Shown: positions 1-9,044, counted from the stretch's first letter. The stretch: 64,000 nucleotides of DNA from an uncultured Flavobacterium sp. (GCF_951805225.1 NZ_OX638201.1:3658001-3722000); one strand, 5' to 3'. Translations and numbers: made by a program. Notes: a model not told the origin generated them from the sequence alone.

Positions 1-2
1 AT

Positions 3-851
3 TTAACGGGTTTATTCGAGGTAATTTTTCAATCGAATCATTATATAGAAAACTTATACAGTGCAATTGCATTACCTATTTTGTATCACTTAGTATTCTC
101 AGCAATATTTACTTCGTTTTTAATAAAACAAAAATCAGAAACCGCATATCAGGGCGTTTTGTTGATAGCATCTTCTAATATTATTTTATTTGCATTTTGG
201 TTCTCCAACTATCCATTCTTTGAACACAAAGACATTATTAGTTCCGGAATCGGGGAATCTATTGCTTTTTATCTACATTATGTCTCGTTCTTTATCACGA
301 TTTATTTTGCCTATCAATTATTCTTAATCTATAAAAAAGCTGATTTTGACCTTTTCAAACATCGTTATTTTATGTGGATTGCGGCTTTTTTAATCATATA
401 TATCGCCAGTTCAGAAGTTATGCTACATGGTCTTATTATAATGAATTCGCCCGTTACAACTCACGATTTACAAACAAGCACTATGTATGCAAGCTATAAA
501 TCTGATTTGCCGTTTTTAAGGGATTTTATAGCAGATGATTATATTGGATTAGCCAGAACTAAAATAATCAAAACAGGATTTCCGGTTCTTTGGGGAATTC
601 TCGCTTTTGTCTTTTTAATTGTTGGAATTAAAAAACAATACAAATCCCTAAGAATTATCGCATTATCCTTACTTGGATTAACTATTTTAAAATTATTTTT
701 ATACGACATCAGCAACATTTCTGAAACTGGAAAAATTATATCATTTATCCTTTTAGGAATTTTAATTTTGATTATCTCTTTTGTGTATCAAAAAATAAAA
801 GTCTTAGTTATTGATGAAAACAAGCCAAAAGAAAACAATGAAACTGAATAA
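3..851 (+). CDS. DUF2339-family multi-spanning membrane protein, C-terminal part only (5' truncated by window edge)
   Basis: The reading frame is open from base 3 to the stop at 851, so about 282 C-terminal residues are seen and the real start lies outside the window; the TTG at 81 is an internal codon. The visible part is almost entirely hydrophobic, with about seven likely membrane segments joined by short loops, and ends in a charged tail rich in Lys, Asn and Glu. Assignment to the DUF2339 family rests on this architecture and on the next gene, which looks like DUF3999, its frequent partner in other bacteria. The biochemical role is unknown. The stop overlaps the next start by 14 bases, so the two are probably translated together. 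Confidence 0.6.
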   Translation, partial: LTGLFEVIFQSNHYIENLYSAIALPILYHLVFSAIFTSFLIKQKSETAYQGVLLIASSNIILFAFWFSNYPFFEHKDIISSGIGESIAFYLHYVSFFITIYFAYQLFLIYKKADFDLFKHRYFMWIAAFLIIYIASSEVMLHGLIIMNSPVTTHDLQTSTMYASYKSDLPFLRDFIADDYIGLARTKIIKTGFPVLWGILAFVFLIVGIKKQYKSLRIIALSLLGLTILKLFLYDISNISETGKIISFILLGILILIISFVYQKIKVLVIDENKPKENNETE

Positions 852-2064
852 ATTTATCTTACTATTATTTCTTTCCAACCTTTCGTTTGGACAATATAAT
901 ACAACTGCAAAACTAAAAAAAGCTGCAGAAAACGGCATGCATGAAATTGTTTTATCGCCAGAAATCAGATCTTTTTCAAAACAAGATTTAAGCGATATTC
1001 GAATATTTGATTCCAAAGGAAATGAGATTCCCTATTTTATACAAAACAGTAAAGATGTTTCGTCAAATTCATTTGTAGAATATAGTATCATTTCCAAAAC
1101 GGTTTACCCGAAGAAAACTACTTCGATTATTATTGAGATTCCATTAAATAAAAAAAATAATCAGCTTTCACTTTTTATTGCAAATTCTAATGTCGAAAAA
1201 AAGTACTCGGTTTCAGGAAGCGATAACCAAAAAGAATGGTTTGGAATATCTGATTCCCAAATACTTTCTGATTTAAATAGCACATCAGAAACCAGCGTTG
1301 TCAAGACTATTTCATATCCTTTAAGTACGTATCGTTATTTAAAAATAGATTTTGATGATCGAAAAACGCTTCCTGTTAATATCCTGAAAGTTGGGAATTT
1401 CGACACGCAATTGCAAAAAGGTGCTTTACAGGAAATTGTTCCAAAGAAATCATTTACAACAGAAGATCATTCGAAAAAAGAAACACAAATTCATGTTCTT
1501 TTTAATGCACCACAAGTCATTAATCAGATTGCGTTTGAAATTTCAAAACCAACTTATTACAATCGTCATGCTATTCTACTTAGGAAAGTAAAACAGCAAA
1601 CGAGAAGAAAATCTTCCATAATTGAAGAAGAAATTGCATCTTTTGAATTAAACTCAAACGAAAAAAACATCTTTACTATTCCTGAAATCTTCGAAAAAGA
1701 ATTTTATATAAAAATAGAAAATCACGATAATCAGCCTCTATCAGTTTCAACAATAAAATACAGTCAAAAACCAATTTCTATTGTTGCGGACTTAAGCAGT
1801 AATGAAAGTTACATTCTTAAAACCGGAAACAAAACCCTGACTGAACCTGATTATGACCTTTCAAGTTTTAAAAATAATATTGCCGTTAGCTTACCAGAAA
1901 TATCTATTTATGATATTCAGCAAAAAACTTCGGATAAAAATCACATCGAAAACAAATCTTTTTGGCAACAATCCTGGTTTATGTGGCTTTGTATTCTACT
2001 TGGAGGAATTACAATCTTCTTTTTTACAGCAAGCTTAGTAAAAGATTTAAAAAGAAAGAACTAA
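838..2064 (+). CDS. DUF3999-family exported membrane-anchored protein
   Basis: This is a 408-residue protein. I chose the ATG at 838 rather than the upstream TTG at 811 because it gives a clean signal peptide (MKLNKFILLLFLSNLSFGQ). The body, about residues 20-370, is predicted to be a periplasmic beta-rich region. One membrane helix near residues 380-402 is followed by a basic tail (LVKDLKRKN), giving an outside-in anchored layout. DUF3999 proteins show the same plan and sit beside DUF2339 genes. The start lies inside the end of the upstream gene, suggesting coupling and a joint complex. No catalytic motif was recognised. The gene is followed by about 245 bases of AT-rich non-coding DNA before parA. 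Confidence 0.6.
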   Translation: MKLNKFILLLFLSNLSFGQYNTTAKLKKAAENGMHEIVLSPEIRSFSKQDLSDIRIFDSKGNEIPYFIQNSKDVSSNSFVEYSIISKTVYPKKTTSIIIEIPLNKKNNQLSLFIANSNVEKKYSVSGSDNQKEWFGISDSQILSDLNSTSETSVVKTISYPLSTYRYLKIDFDDRKTLPVNILKVGNFDTQLQKGALQEIVPKKSFTTEDHSKKETQIHVLFNAPQVINQIAFEISKPTYYNRHAILLRKVKQQTRRKSSIIEEEIASFELNSNEKNIFTIPEIFEKEFYIKIENHDNQPLSVSTIKYSQKPISIVADLSSNESYILKTGNKTLTEPDYDLSSFKNNIAVSLPEISIYDIQQKTSDKNHIENKSFWQQSWFMWLCILLGGITIFFFTASLVKDLKRKN

Positions 2065-2309
2065 ATAAAAACCAAGAATTAACCGTTTGAATAGTTTTTT
2101 CAAATTCAAACTTTGAATATGTTCATTTTTACCTTAAAAAATGATTTTAACAGAAATAGATTTCACCAATAACTTCATTAATATCAAAAAATAAAATCCG
2201 CAAAACACGCACAAAACAAAGGCTTCCCAAAGTTTTACAAATGTTAACAAAATAGATTTTCAGAAACCATAAATAATTGTATTTTTACGGTTCAAAATTC
2301 AGAAAATAA

Positions 2310-3077
2310 ATGGGCAAAATCATTGCGATTGCTAATCAAAAAGGAGGCGTTGGAAAAACGACAACATCTGTAAATCTTGCAGCCTCATTAGGTGTTTTAG
2401 AGAAAAAAGTATTATTGATCGATGCTGATCCTCAGGCGAATGCTACATCTGGCCTTGGAATTGACGTAGAATCTGTTGAACTTGGAACTTACCAAATTCT
2501 TGAACATACAATAACTCCAAAGGAAGCCATTTTAAAATGTTCAGCTCCAAATGTTGACGTGATCCCTGCTCACATTGACCTTGTTGCGATCGAAATCGAA
2601 TTGGTCGACAAAGAAAACCGTGAGTACATGCTTAAAAAAGCATTAGAAGAAGCAAAAGAAGAATATGATTTCATCATTATCGACTGTGCGCCTTCATTAG
2701 GTTTATTAACTTTAAATGCTTTAACAGCTGCTGATTCTGTAGTTATTCCAATTCAATGTGAATATTTCGCACTTGAAGGTCTTGGAAAATTATTGAACAC
2801 TATAAAAAGTATTCAAAAAATACACAATCCTGATCTTGACATCGAAGGGTTATTGTTAACAATGTACGATTCAAGATTGCGTTTATCAAATCAGGTTGTT
2901 GAAGAGGTTCAAAAACACTTTAACGATATGGTTTTTGATACCGTAATTCAGCGAAATGTAAAATTGAGTGAAGCTCCAAGTTTTGGTGAAAGCATCATTA
3001 ACTATGACGCAACCAGCAAAGGAGCAATTAATTACATTAATTTAGCTCAAGAAATTATAAAGAAAAACAGTAAATAG
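2310..3077 (+). CDS. parA: Chromosome-partitioning ATPase ParA/Soj
   Basis: This 255-residue ParA-type P-loop ATPase segregates the chromosome origin with ParB. The deviant Walker A motif KGGVGKTT lies at residues 10-17, with the signature lysine early in the loop. The Walker A' segment is LLIDADPQANAT and the Walker B-like segment is FIIIDCAPSLGLLT. Length and motifs match the chromosomal Soj group, with no N-terminal DNA-binding extension of the plasmid type Ia kind. parB follows after 5 bases, the usual arrangement. In many genomes parAB lies close to the replication origin; no origin signs such as dnaA or DnaA-box clusters were recognised in this window. Confidence 0.96.
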   Translation: MGKIIAIANQKGGVGKTTTSVNLAASLGVLEKKVLLIDADPQANATSGLGIDVESVELGTYQILEHTITPKEAILKCSAPNVDVIPAHIDLVAIEIELVDKENREYMLKKALEEAKEEYDFIIIDCAPSLGLLTLNALTAADSVVIPIQCEYFALEGLGKLLNTIKSIQKIHNPDLDIEGLLLTMYDSRLRLSNQVVEEVQKHFNDMVFDTVIQRNVKLSEAPSFGESIINYDATSKGAINYINLAQEIIKKNSK

Positions 3078-3082
3078 TTTTT

Positions 3083-3985
3083 ATGACAAAAGCAATTAAA
3101 AAACAAGCCTTAGGAAGAGGATTATCAGCATTATTAAAAGATCCGGAAAACGACATTGTATCAGCAGACGATAAAAATGCTGACAAAGTTGTTGGAAATA
3201 TCATAGAGCTTGAAATAAGTGCTATCGAAATAAATCCATTTCAGCCTAGAAGCAATTTTAATGAAGAATCATTACGTGAGTTAGCTACTTCTATTAAGGA
3301 ACTTGGCGTAATTCAACCTATAACTGTTCGAAAATTAGAATTTAACAAATACCAATTAATTTCTGGAGAGCGTCGTTTGCGTGCTTCGACTTTAGTTGGC
3401 TTAACTCATGTTCCGGCTTACATTCGTATTGCTAATGACAATGAGTCTTTGGTTATGGCTTTGGTTGAAAACATTCAGCGTCATGACTTAGATCCAATCG
3501 AGATTGCTCTTTCGTACCAACGTTTAATTGACGAAATTCAATTAACACAGGAACAAATGAGTGAGCGCGTTGGAAAAAAACGTTCTACAATTGCTAACTA
3601 TTTGCGTCTTTTAAAATTAGATCCAATTATTCAAACCGGTATTCGTGATGGTTTTATCAGCATGGGTCACGGTAGAGCGATTATCAATATTGAAGATTTA
3701 GATATTCAAACAGATATCTATCAAAAAATAGTAAGTCAAAATTTATCTGTTCGTGAGACTGAGACTTTAGTAAAAAATTATCACGAAAGTTTAAAACCAA
3801 AAGAAGAAGGAAAAGCTAAACCTGATTCTTCATTTGTAGTTAGAGAAACGCAAAAAAACTCTTTCAATGATTATTTTGGAGCGAAAGTTGATGTAAAAGT
3901 CGCTGGAAATGGAAAAGGAAAAATCACAATTCCTTTTAATTCTGAAGCTGACTTTAATAGAATTATAAAATTAATAAACGGATAG
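3083..3985 (+). CDS. parB: Chromosome-partitioning protein ParB/Spo0J (parS-binding CTP switch)
   Basis: A 300-residue ParB. The N-terminus has the family hallmark LGRGLSALL. The ParB/Srx nuclease-like CTP-binding fold follows, with NPFQPR (about residue 54), the GERRLRAS box (about 95) and ENIQRHDLDPIE (about 130). A helix-turn-helix for parS lies around residues 150-200 and a C-terminal dimerisation tail is present. It works with the ParA encoded 5 bases upstream. Its TAG stop shares one base with the GTG start of the next gene (TAGTG). I did not find a 16-base parS palindrome in this window by eye. Confidence 0.96.
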   Translation: MTKAIKKQALGRGLSALLKDPENDIVSADDKNADKVVGNIIELEISAIEINPFQPRSNFNEESLRELATSIKELGVIQPITVRKLEFNKYQLISGERRLRASTLVGLTHVPAYIRIANDNESLVMALVENIQRHDLDPIEIALSYQRLIDEIQLTQEQMSERVGKKRSTIANYLRLLKLDPIIQTGIRDGFISMGHGRAIINIEDLDIQTDIYQKIVSQNLSVRETETLVKNYHESLKPKEEGKAKPDSSFVVRETQKNSFNDYFGAKVDVKVAGNGKGKITIPFNSEADFNRIIKLING

Positions 3986-4545
3986 TGAATAAGATTGTCC
4001 CCATAAGTCTATTGTTCTTTCTCATAGGAACCGTCTCTCTTTTTGCTCAGGCAAAAGAAGAAACGGTTTTGGTCGCTAAAGACACTACTAAGTTAGAAGA
4101 AATAGATCCTCTTACACCAGCAAAAGCAGCGTTTTACTCTGCAATCTTACCTGGTTTAGGCCAAGCCTACAATAAAAAATACTGGAAAATCCCTCTTGTT
4201 TATGGAGCAATAGGTACCAGTTTATACTTTTATATTGATAACAACAAAAAATACCACGATTATCGTGATGCCTACAAACGAAGATTGGAAGGCTACAATG
4301 ACGATGATTACAAGTTTTTAGATAATAGCCGACTTATTGCCGGACAAAAATTCTATCAAAGAAACCGTGACTTATCTGCATTATTTGTTGTTGCCTTTTA
4401 TGTTTTAAACATTATTGATGCCAACGTCGATGCTGCTTTAATTCAATTCAATGTAAACGAAAGATTATCAATGCGTCCGGAAATCTATCCGGCTGATGTA
4501 ACTTTTAAACCAAACGTTGGACTAACTTTTAATTATCGTTTTTAA
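3985..4545 (+). CDS. DUF5683 exported/membrane protein in the par-dapB-lepB cluster
   Basis: A 186-residue protein starting with GTG that overlaps the parB stop by one base. A signal peptide (residues 1-21, ending VSLFAQ) precedes a conserved hydrophobic block with the motif LPGLGQAYNKKYWKIP, typical of the DUF5683 family of Bacteroidota. A second hydrophobic segment (LFVVAFYVLNIIDANVDA) lies near residue 135 and a beta-like tail ends the protein (VGLTFNYRF). The function is unknown; placement between parB and dapB and the GTG overlap imply coupled expression. A role at the envelope is an inference from the signal peptide and membrane segments. Confidence 0.8.
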   Translation: MNKIVPISLLFFLIGTVSLFAQAKEETVLVAKDTTKLEEIDPLTPAKAAFYSAILPGLGQAYNKKYWKIPLVYGAIGTSLYFYIDNNKKYHDYRDAYKRRLEGYNDDDYKFLDNSRLIAGQKFYQRNRDLSALFVVAFYVLNIIDANVDAALIQFNVNERLSMRPEIYPADVTFKPNVGLTFNYRF

Positions 4546-4585
4546 ATAACTTTTGTTTCTATTTAAAAACTAAAAAATACACAAA

Positions 4586-5287
4586 ATGAAAATTGCGCTT
4601 TTAGGATACGGAAAAATGGGAAAAGTAATCGAAAGAATTGCTTTAGAAAGAGGTCATGAAATTGTCTTGAAAAAAGACGAACACAACACATACGACGGAC
4701 TTTCTACTGCTGACGTTGCTATCGATTTTAGCGTTCCTACTGCAGCTGTTGACAACATATCAAATTGCTTTCATGCTAATATTCCTGTGGTTTCAGGTAC
4801 AACGGGCTGGTTAGAACATTTTGATGAAATGGTAGCGCTTTGTAATGAAAAACAAGGAGGTTTTATCTCAAGTTCAAACTTTAGCTTAGGCGTAAATATC
4901 TTCTTCGAATTAAACGAATACTTAGCCAAAATCATGGCACAATTTGATTCTTATAAAGTTACGATGGAAGAAATTCATCATACACAAAAATTAGATGCTC
5001 CAAGCGGAACAGCTATTTCATTAGCTAAAGGTGTTATTGAAAACAGTAATTATGCTAACTGGACTTTAGAAGAAGCAAAAAACAACGAAATTCATATCGA
5101 AGCAAAAAGAATTGGTGATGTTCCGGGAACTCATACGGTAACATACGATTCAATTGTTGACAGCATCGAATTAAAACATACTGCTCACAATCGCGAAGGT
5201 TTTGCTCTTGGTGCCGTTATCGCTGCGGAATGGCTTGCCGGTAAAACTGGTATTTATAACATGAAAGACGTATTAAACTTAAAATAA
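4586..5287 (+). CDS. dapB: 4-hydroxy-tetrahydrodipicolinate reductase
   Basis: This 233-residue enzyme reduces 4-hydroxy-tetrahydrodipicolinate with NAD(P)H in the diaminopimelate/lysine pathway and so feeds peptidoglycan synthesis. The N-terminal nucleotide-binding loop is GYGKMGK (residues 7-13). The signature EIHHTQKLDAPSGTA lies near residue 130, with the paired catalytic-region histidines and the downstream lysine, and SGTTGW is near residue 71. It is shorter than the E. coli enzyme (273 residues), as is common in Bacteroidota. It lies 40 bases after the DUF5683 gene and 68 bases before lepB, likely in the same transcription unit. Confidence 0.96.
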   Translation: MKIALLGYGKMGKVIERIALERGHEIVLKKDEHNTYDGLSTADVAIDFSVPTAAVDNISNCFHANIPVVSGTTGWLEHFDEMVALCNEKQGGFISSSNFSLGVNIFFELNEYLAKIMAQFDSYKVTMEEIHHTQKLDAPSGTAISLAKGVIENSNYANWTLEEAKNNEIHIEAKRIGDVPGTHTVTYDSIVDSIELKHTAHNREGFALGAVIAAEWLAGKTGIYNMKDVLNLK

Positions 5288-5355
5288 ACAGATTTAAGTA
5301 TTAAGGTAAAATTTCAAACTAGAACCTTAATCCTGAAAACTTTAAACAAAATATC

Positions 5356-6912
5356 ATGACTCTATATCTTTGGTTTGTTTTTTTCTTAGCAGTTCAGATT
5401 ATTCACTTTATAGGAACCTGGAAATTATATGTTGCAGCAGGAAGAAAACCTTGGGAAGCAGCAATTCCGGTTTATAATTCAATTGTTTTAATGAAAATAA
5501 TTGGCCGACCAACATGGTGGACAATTTTACTTTTCATTCCGATTATCAACTTGATTATGTTTCCTGTTGTTTGGGTGGAGACTTTAAGAACTTTTGGAAA
5601 AAAATCTACTTTAGATACTGTATTAGGTATTTTTACTTTAGGTTTTTATATCTACTACGTTAGCTATACTCAAAAATTAGAGTATAATGCTAATCGTACA
5701 TTAACTTCAGAAAATAAAGCAGCAGACACCGTAAGTTCTTTACTTTTTGCTATTATCGTAGCAACATTAGTACATACTTATGTCGTGCAACCTTATACAA
5801 TTCCTACTTCATCTTTAGAAAAATCATTATTAATTGGTGACTTTTTATTTGTTAGTAAAGTAAATTACGGTCCAAGAGTACCTATGACAACTATTGCATT
5901 GCCAATGGTTCACGACTCTATACCGTTAATGAAACGTAAATCATATTTAAGCTGGCCACAATTACCATATTTCAGATTGCCAGCTTTAGAAAAAATCAAA
6001 CGCACTGACATCGTTGTTTTTAACTGGCCGGTTGATACTGTACATTATTTTTATGAGCCAAAAGGAAGACCTGGCGTTATAAAACCAATCGACAAAAGAT
6101 CAAACTACGTAAAAAGATGTGTTGGTATTCCCGGAGATAGCTTGTCTATCAAAGACGGATTTGTTTTTATAAACGGAAAAAAATTAGTTTTACCAGAGCG
6201 TGCTAAACCACAATATTCTTATGCAATTGCTTTAGACGGAAAAACTCCAATCGATTTTGAATCTTTATTAAAAGAATTAGACATTACTGATGGTGCTTAT
6301 TTTAAAGATGAACAAAAAAGAGATACTCTTTACTTCAGAGCTTTAACAGAAGCTAGTGCCGAGAGATTCAAAAATACTCCTGGTGTAACTGGCGTAATAA
6401 GACAAATTCAAAAAGGAAACGACAATTCAATTTTCCCTCATATCAACAAGTGGAATCAGGATAATTTTGGTCCGATTTACATTCCTGAAGCAGGAAAAAC
6501 TGTTGCTTTAAACAATGAATCTTTGCCTTTTTACAAAGAAATCATTACAAATTATGAAGGAAACACGTTGCAATTGGACGGTTCAAAATTTATCATAAAC
6601 GGAAAACCAACAACAACTTATACTTTCAAACAAAACTACTATTGGATGATGGGAGACAATCGTCATAACTCTGAAGATAGCCGTTATTGGGGTTACGTTC
6701 CTGAAGATCATATCGTAGGCAAACCTGTTTTTATCTGGATGAGCTGGGACACAAACGGAAAAGGAATTAATAAAGTTCGTTGGAACAGAGTATTTACAAC
6801 TGTTGATGGTGAAGGACAACCACAATCTTATTTTAAATATTTCCTGATTATTCTTGCCCTTTACTTCGTTGGAGATTTCTTCTGGAGAAAAAGAAAAGAA
6901 AATAAAGCATAA
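5356..6912 (+). CDS. lepB: Signal peptidase I with N-terminal DUF5684-like membrane domain
   Basis: A 518-residue membrane protease that removes signal peptides from exported proteins. Residues 1-110 form an extra multi-helix domain (motifs GRKPWEAAIPVYN, GRPTWWTILL) like DUF5684, then a membrane anchor at about 130-150. The S26 catalytic region follows: the serine box IPTSSLEKSLLIGDFL near residue 150, the lysine box YVKRCVGIPGDSL near 255, and MMGDNRHNSEDSRYWG near 435. The usual Met after the catalytic Ser is Leu here. A long insertion between the lysine box and the last box makes it about 200 residues longer than the E. coli enzyme. The C-terminus has another membrane helix and a KRKENKA tail. 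Confidence 0.93.
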   Translation: MTLYLWFVFFLAVQIIHFIGTWKLYVAAGRKPWEAAIPVYNSIVLMKIIGRPTWWTILLFIPIINLIMFPVVWVETLRTFGKKSTLDTVLGIFTLGFYIYYVSYTQKLEYNANRTLTSENKAADTVSSLLFAIIVATLVHTYVVQPYTIPTSSLEKSLLIGDFLFVSKVNYGPRVPMTTIALPMVHDSIPLMKRKSYLSWPQLPYFRLPALEKIKRTDIVVFNWPVDTVHYFYEPKGRPGVIKPIDKRSNYVKRCVGIPGDSLSIKDGFVFINGKKLVLPERAKPQYSYAIALDGKTPIDFESLLKELDITDGAYFKDEQKRDTLYFRALTEASAERFKNTPGVTGVIRQIQKGNDNSIFPHINKWNQDNFGPIYIPEAGKTVALNNESLPFYKEIITNYEGNTLQLDGSKFIINGKPTTTYTFKQNYYWMMGDNRHNSEDSRYWGYVPEDHIVGKPVFIWMSWDTNGKGINKVRWNRVFTTVDGEGQPQSYFKYFLIILALYFVGDFFWRKRKENKA

Positions 6913-6934
6913 AAAAATAGTCAAACGTTTAAAA

Positions 6935-7004
6935 GTCTAAAGTCATAAAGTCAAGCTTAAATCTTGTTTTTATGACTTTTGACTTTTGACTTTAAAACTT
7001 TAGA
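6935..7004. repeat. Imperfect inverted repeat of AAGTC/GACTTT words between lepB and the WbqC gene
   Basis: A left arm of GTCTAAAGTCATAAAGTC words faces a right arm of GACTTTTGACTTTTGACTTT and AACTTTAGAC. The pairing needs gaps because the GACTTTT unit is repeated on the right side. It could work as a weak terminator or mRNA end after lepB, and ends just before the next ATG at 7009. Confidence 0.5.
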
Positions 7005-7008
7005 CAAA

Positions 7009-7626
7009 ATGAACTCTTTAATACTTCCTACCTATTTTCCTTCGATAAGCCACTTTGCAGTTATGGCTCAATCTGAAAATATTACGTTTGAAACGGAAGA
7101 TAATTTTCAGAAACAGACAAACAGAAATCGTACTTATATCTATAGTCCAAATGGGATTCAGTTGTTGAATATTCCGGTGAAGCATTCTAAAACATTGCAT
7201 CAAAAAACAAAAGATGTATTAATTGAAAATGAATTTGACTGGCAAAAACAACACTTCAAATCTCTGGAAGCTGCTTATAGAAGTTCTCCTTTTTTTGAAT
7301 TTTTTGAAGATGATATTCGTCCAATATTCGAAAAGGAACATAAGTTTTTGATGGATTTAAACTTTGAAGTTTTAGACATCACAATCAAATGTATGCGCAT
7401 GAAACTGGAGTTTAATAAAACTACAGAGTATTTTCACGAAGTAGAAAACATCTCCGACTTTAGAGTTTTGGCAAACGGAAAAAAAGACCTTAATTCATTC
7501 GAAAAATACACTCAGGTTTTTGATGATAAACACGGTTTTATAAATAATCTAAGTGTTTTAGATTTACTTTTTAATGAAGGTAAATTTGCTGTGGATTATT
7601 TGAAAACACAAAAACTATTGGTTTAA
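7009..7626 (+). CDS. WbqC-family protein
   Basis: A 205-residue soluble protein. I start it at the ATG at 7009 (MNSLILPTYFPS), because the upstream TTG at 6979 lies in the inverted repeat before the gene and the family usually starts with this motif. Conserved family features visible are LPTYFPSISHFA at the N-terminus, NRTYIYSPNGIQLLNIPVKH near residue 40, and KQHFKSLEAAYRSSPFFEFFEDDI near 80. WbqC-like proteins occur in polysaccharide gene clusters and elsewhere, but I know of no settled activity. Here the gene ends the par-dap-lep row and converges on a minus-strand peptidase gene. Confidence 0.85.
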   Translation: MNSLILPTYFPSISHFAVMAQSENITFETEDNFQKQTNRNRTYIYSPNGIQLLNIPVKHSKTLHQKTKDVLIENEFDWQKQHFKSLEAAYRSSPFFEFFEDDIRPIFEKEHKFLMDLNFEVLDITIKCMRMKLEFNKTTEYFHEVENISDFRVLANGKKDLNSFEKYTQVFDDKHGFINNLSVLDLLFNEGKFAVDYLKTQKLLV

Positions 7627-7630
7627 ATTA

Positions 7631-7730
7631 TTTAACTGCAAAGAGCGCAAAGGTTTCCGCAAAGTTCGCAAAGTTTATTTTAAGCTTTGCGAACTTTGCG
7701 CTTTTATAGCTTGCGTTCTTTGCGGTTAAA
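7631..7730. repeat. Nested CGCAAAG hairpin, copy 1
   Basis: Two nested inverted repeats lie between convergent genes. Inner arms CGCAAAGTTCGCAAAG (7658-7673) and its exact complement (7685-7700) enclose an 11-base loop. Outer arms TTTAACTGCAAAGAGCGCAA (7631-7650) and TTGCGTTCTTTGCGGTTAAA (7711-7730) pair with a few mismatches. It resembles copies at 14797 and 20641 and may also end transcription from both sides. Confidence 0.85.
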
Positions 7731-7745
7731 ACTTTACACGAATTT

Positions 7746-9044
7746 CTAATTATCTTCTAAAGATTTTATCTCTAACCATCGGTTTAAGGTTTCCATAATT
7801 AATTTTTGATCTTTTTCAGGAAAGTTTTTAACTCTCGTAGAATGGCTTCCGGTTGGAAGAACCATTTTCAATGCATCTAATTTAGGATTTGGTGTTGGAG
7901 AACAAGAAAACCAAGTATCATAACCTCCATAGATATACAAAATCTTATTTCCTTTGTTTTCAACATATTTTCGAACTTTTTTGATGTATTTCGGGTTGTA
8001 TTTTATTGCAACATCTTTGGGTGCAAATCGATCATTTGAAGAGCTTTTTACAACTTGTAGCAAATCAGCAACGGGAGTTAAATCAAATCCATAATACCCC
8101 AATTCACTCAAATGTTGATAATACGATGGTAAATAATTAAAATAGTTTTTATCGTTGTAAGTTCCCATTCCAACTATATCATTCAGATAATTAAACAATT
8201 CTTTTGAAGTCGCTGTTACTGGCGGAATATCTTCACATTTTCCTCCCCATTGCCAAAAAGAAAAAGGAAATTCTAAAACAGCATATTCCAAAGATTCATT
8301 AAATGGAACTTCATTAAATGTCATTTTTTTAGCTTCAGCATATTGAGTAAACTCTTTTAAAACGGCTTCTCTATTTTCTAAAACCGCTCTTTGAAATGCC
8401 GTGATTTTTGCTCTGCATTCTGGCGTTCCAACCGTTCTGTCGTGATTTATTGTTCTGGGATCTGCCTGTGTATTAATTAATGGCGCAACATAAGGCATCG
8501 CGACATCGACATCATTTGGATATTTTGATTTGTAAATAAGTGCCGTTTCTCCACCTTTACTAATTCCGGTTGAAATCCATTTACTAGAATATATTTGCTT
8601 CAACTTCGTCACAATAGCATGATAATCGGCAATAGCCTGATCGTTTGTCAAATATTTCCACGGAAGTGGTTCAGGACGCGATTTTCCGTAAAAACGATAC
8701 TCCACTGCAATTTGATTTGCGTTTAATAATTTACTTACTTCACTTTTAATATTCCCCGTATTATAACCGTGCGTTTCGATAACCATAGGTTTATTAAAAT
8801 CAAGATGAGAGAGATAAATATAATGTTTGAAGGTTCCTTTTTGAGGATTTTTATGATCTAATGGTTCATCCAAAATCAATTGATAAGATTCTGAATAACC
8901 TTCTAAGTTTTCGATAACGGTAATTTCGGCTTTTGGGAATAATTCAACAAGCTTTTGATGTAAATTTGAAGTTGTTTGCGCTGAACCAAAACAGGACATC
9001 AGAACAAAACAAAGCAATGCTAATGAATTTTGTATTTTTTGCAT
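7746..9044 (-). CDS. Secreted S37-family tripeptidyl/prolyl aminopeptidase
   Basis: A 432-residue alpha/beta-hydrolase peptidase with an N-terminal signal peptide (LALLCFVLMSCFGSAQ). The likely nucleophile is Ser162 in GISKGGETALIYKS, the S37 pattern where K follows S. The acid is likely in YGGYDTWFSCS near residue 372 and the histidine in PTGSHSTR near 400. S37 enzymes such as Streptomyces PS-10 peptidase release tripeptides or proline-containing N-terminal residues, so it should act outside the cytoplasm on peptides. A Cys near the signal end could make it a lipoprotein, but cleavage before Gln-Thr is equally plausible. It is the first of several peptidase genes here and is transcribed alone. 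Confidence 0.82.
   Translation of the reverse strand: MQKIQNSLALLCFVLMSCFGSAQTTSNLHQKLVELFPKAEITVIENLEGYSESYQLILDEPLDHKNPQKGTFKHYIYLSHLDFNKPMVIETHGYNTGNIKSEVSKLLNANQIAVEYRFYGKSRPEPLPWKYLTNDQAIADYHAIVTKLKQIYSSKWISTGISKGGETALIYKSKYPNDVDVAMPYVAPLINTQADPRTINHDRTVGTPECRAKITAFQRAVLENREAVLKEFTQYAEAKKMTFNEVPFNESLEYAVLEFPFSFWQWGGKCEDIPPVTATSKELFNYLNDIVGMGTYNDKNYFNYLPSYYQHLSELGYYGFDLTPVADLLQVVKSSSNDRFAPKDVAIKYNPKYIKKVRKYVENKGNKILYIYGGYDTWFSCSPTPNPKLDALKMVLPTGSHSTRVKNFPEKDQKLIMETLNRWLEIKSLEDN

Noticed and set aside
81..83. TTG as start of the first gene
   Set aside because: The frame is open to the left edge and the residues before it are hydrophobic and coherent, so the gene is truncated rather than starting here.
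2065..2309. Possible parS site or replication origin near parAB
   Set aside because: No 16-base parS-like palindrome or cluster of DnaA boxes could be recognised by eye in this gap.
6583..6924. 113-codon minus-strand frame inside lepB
   Set aside because: It is the antisense shadow of a well-supported signal peptidase frame with conserved catalytic boxes.
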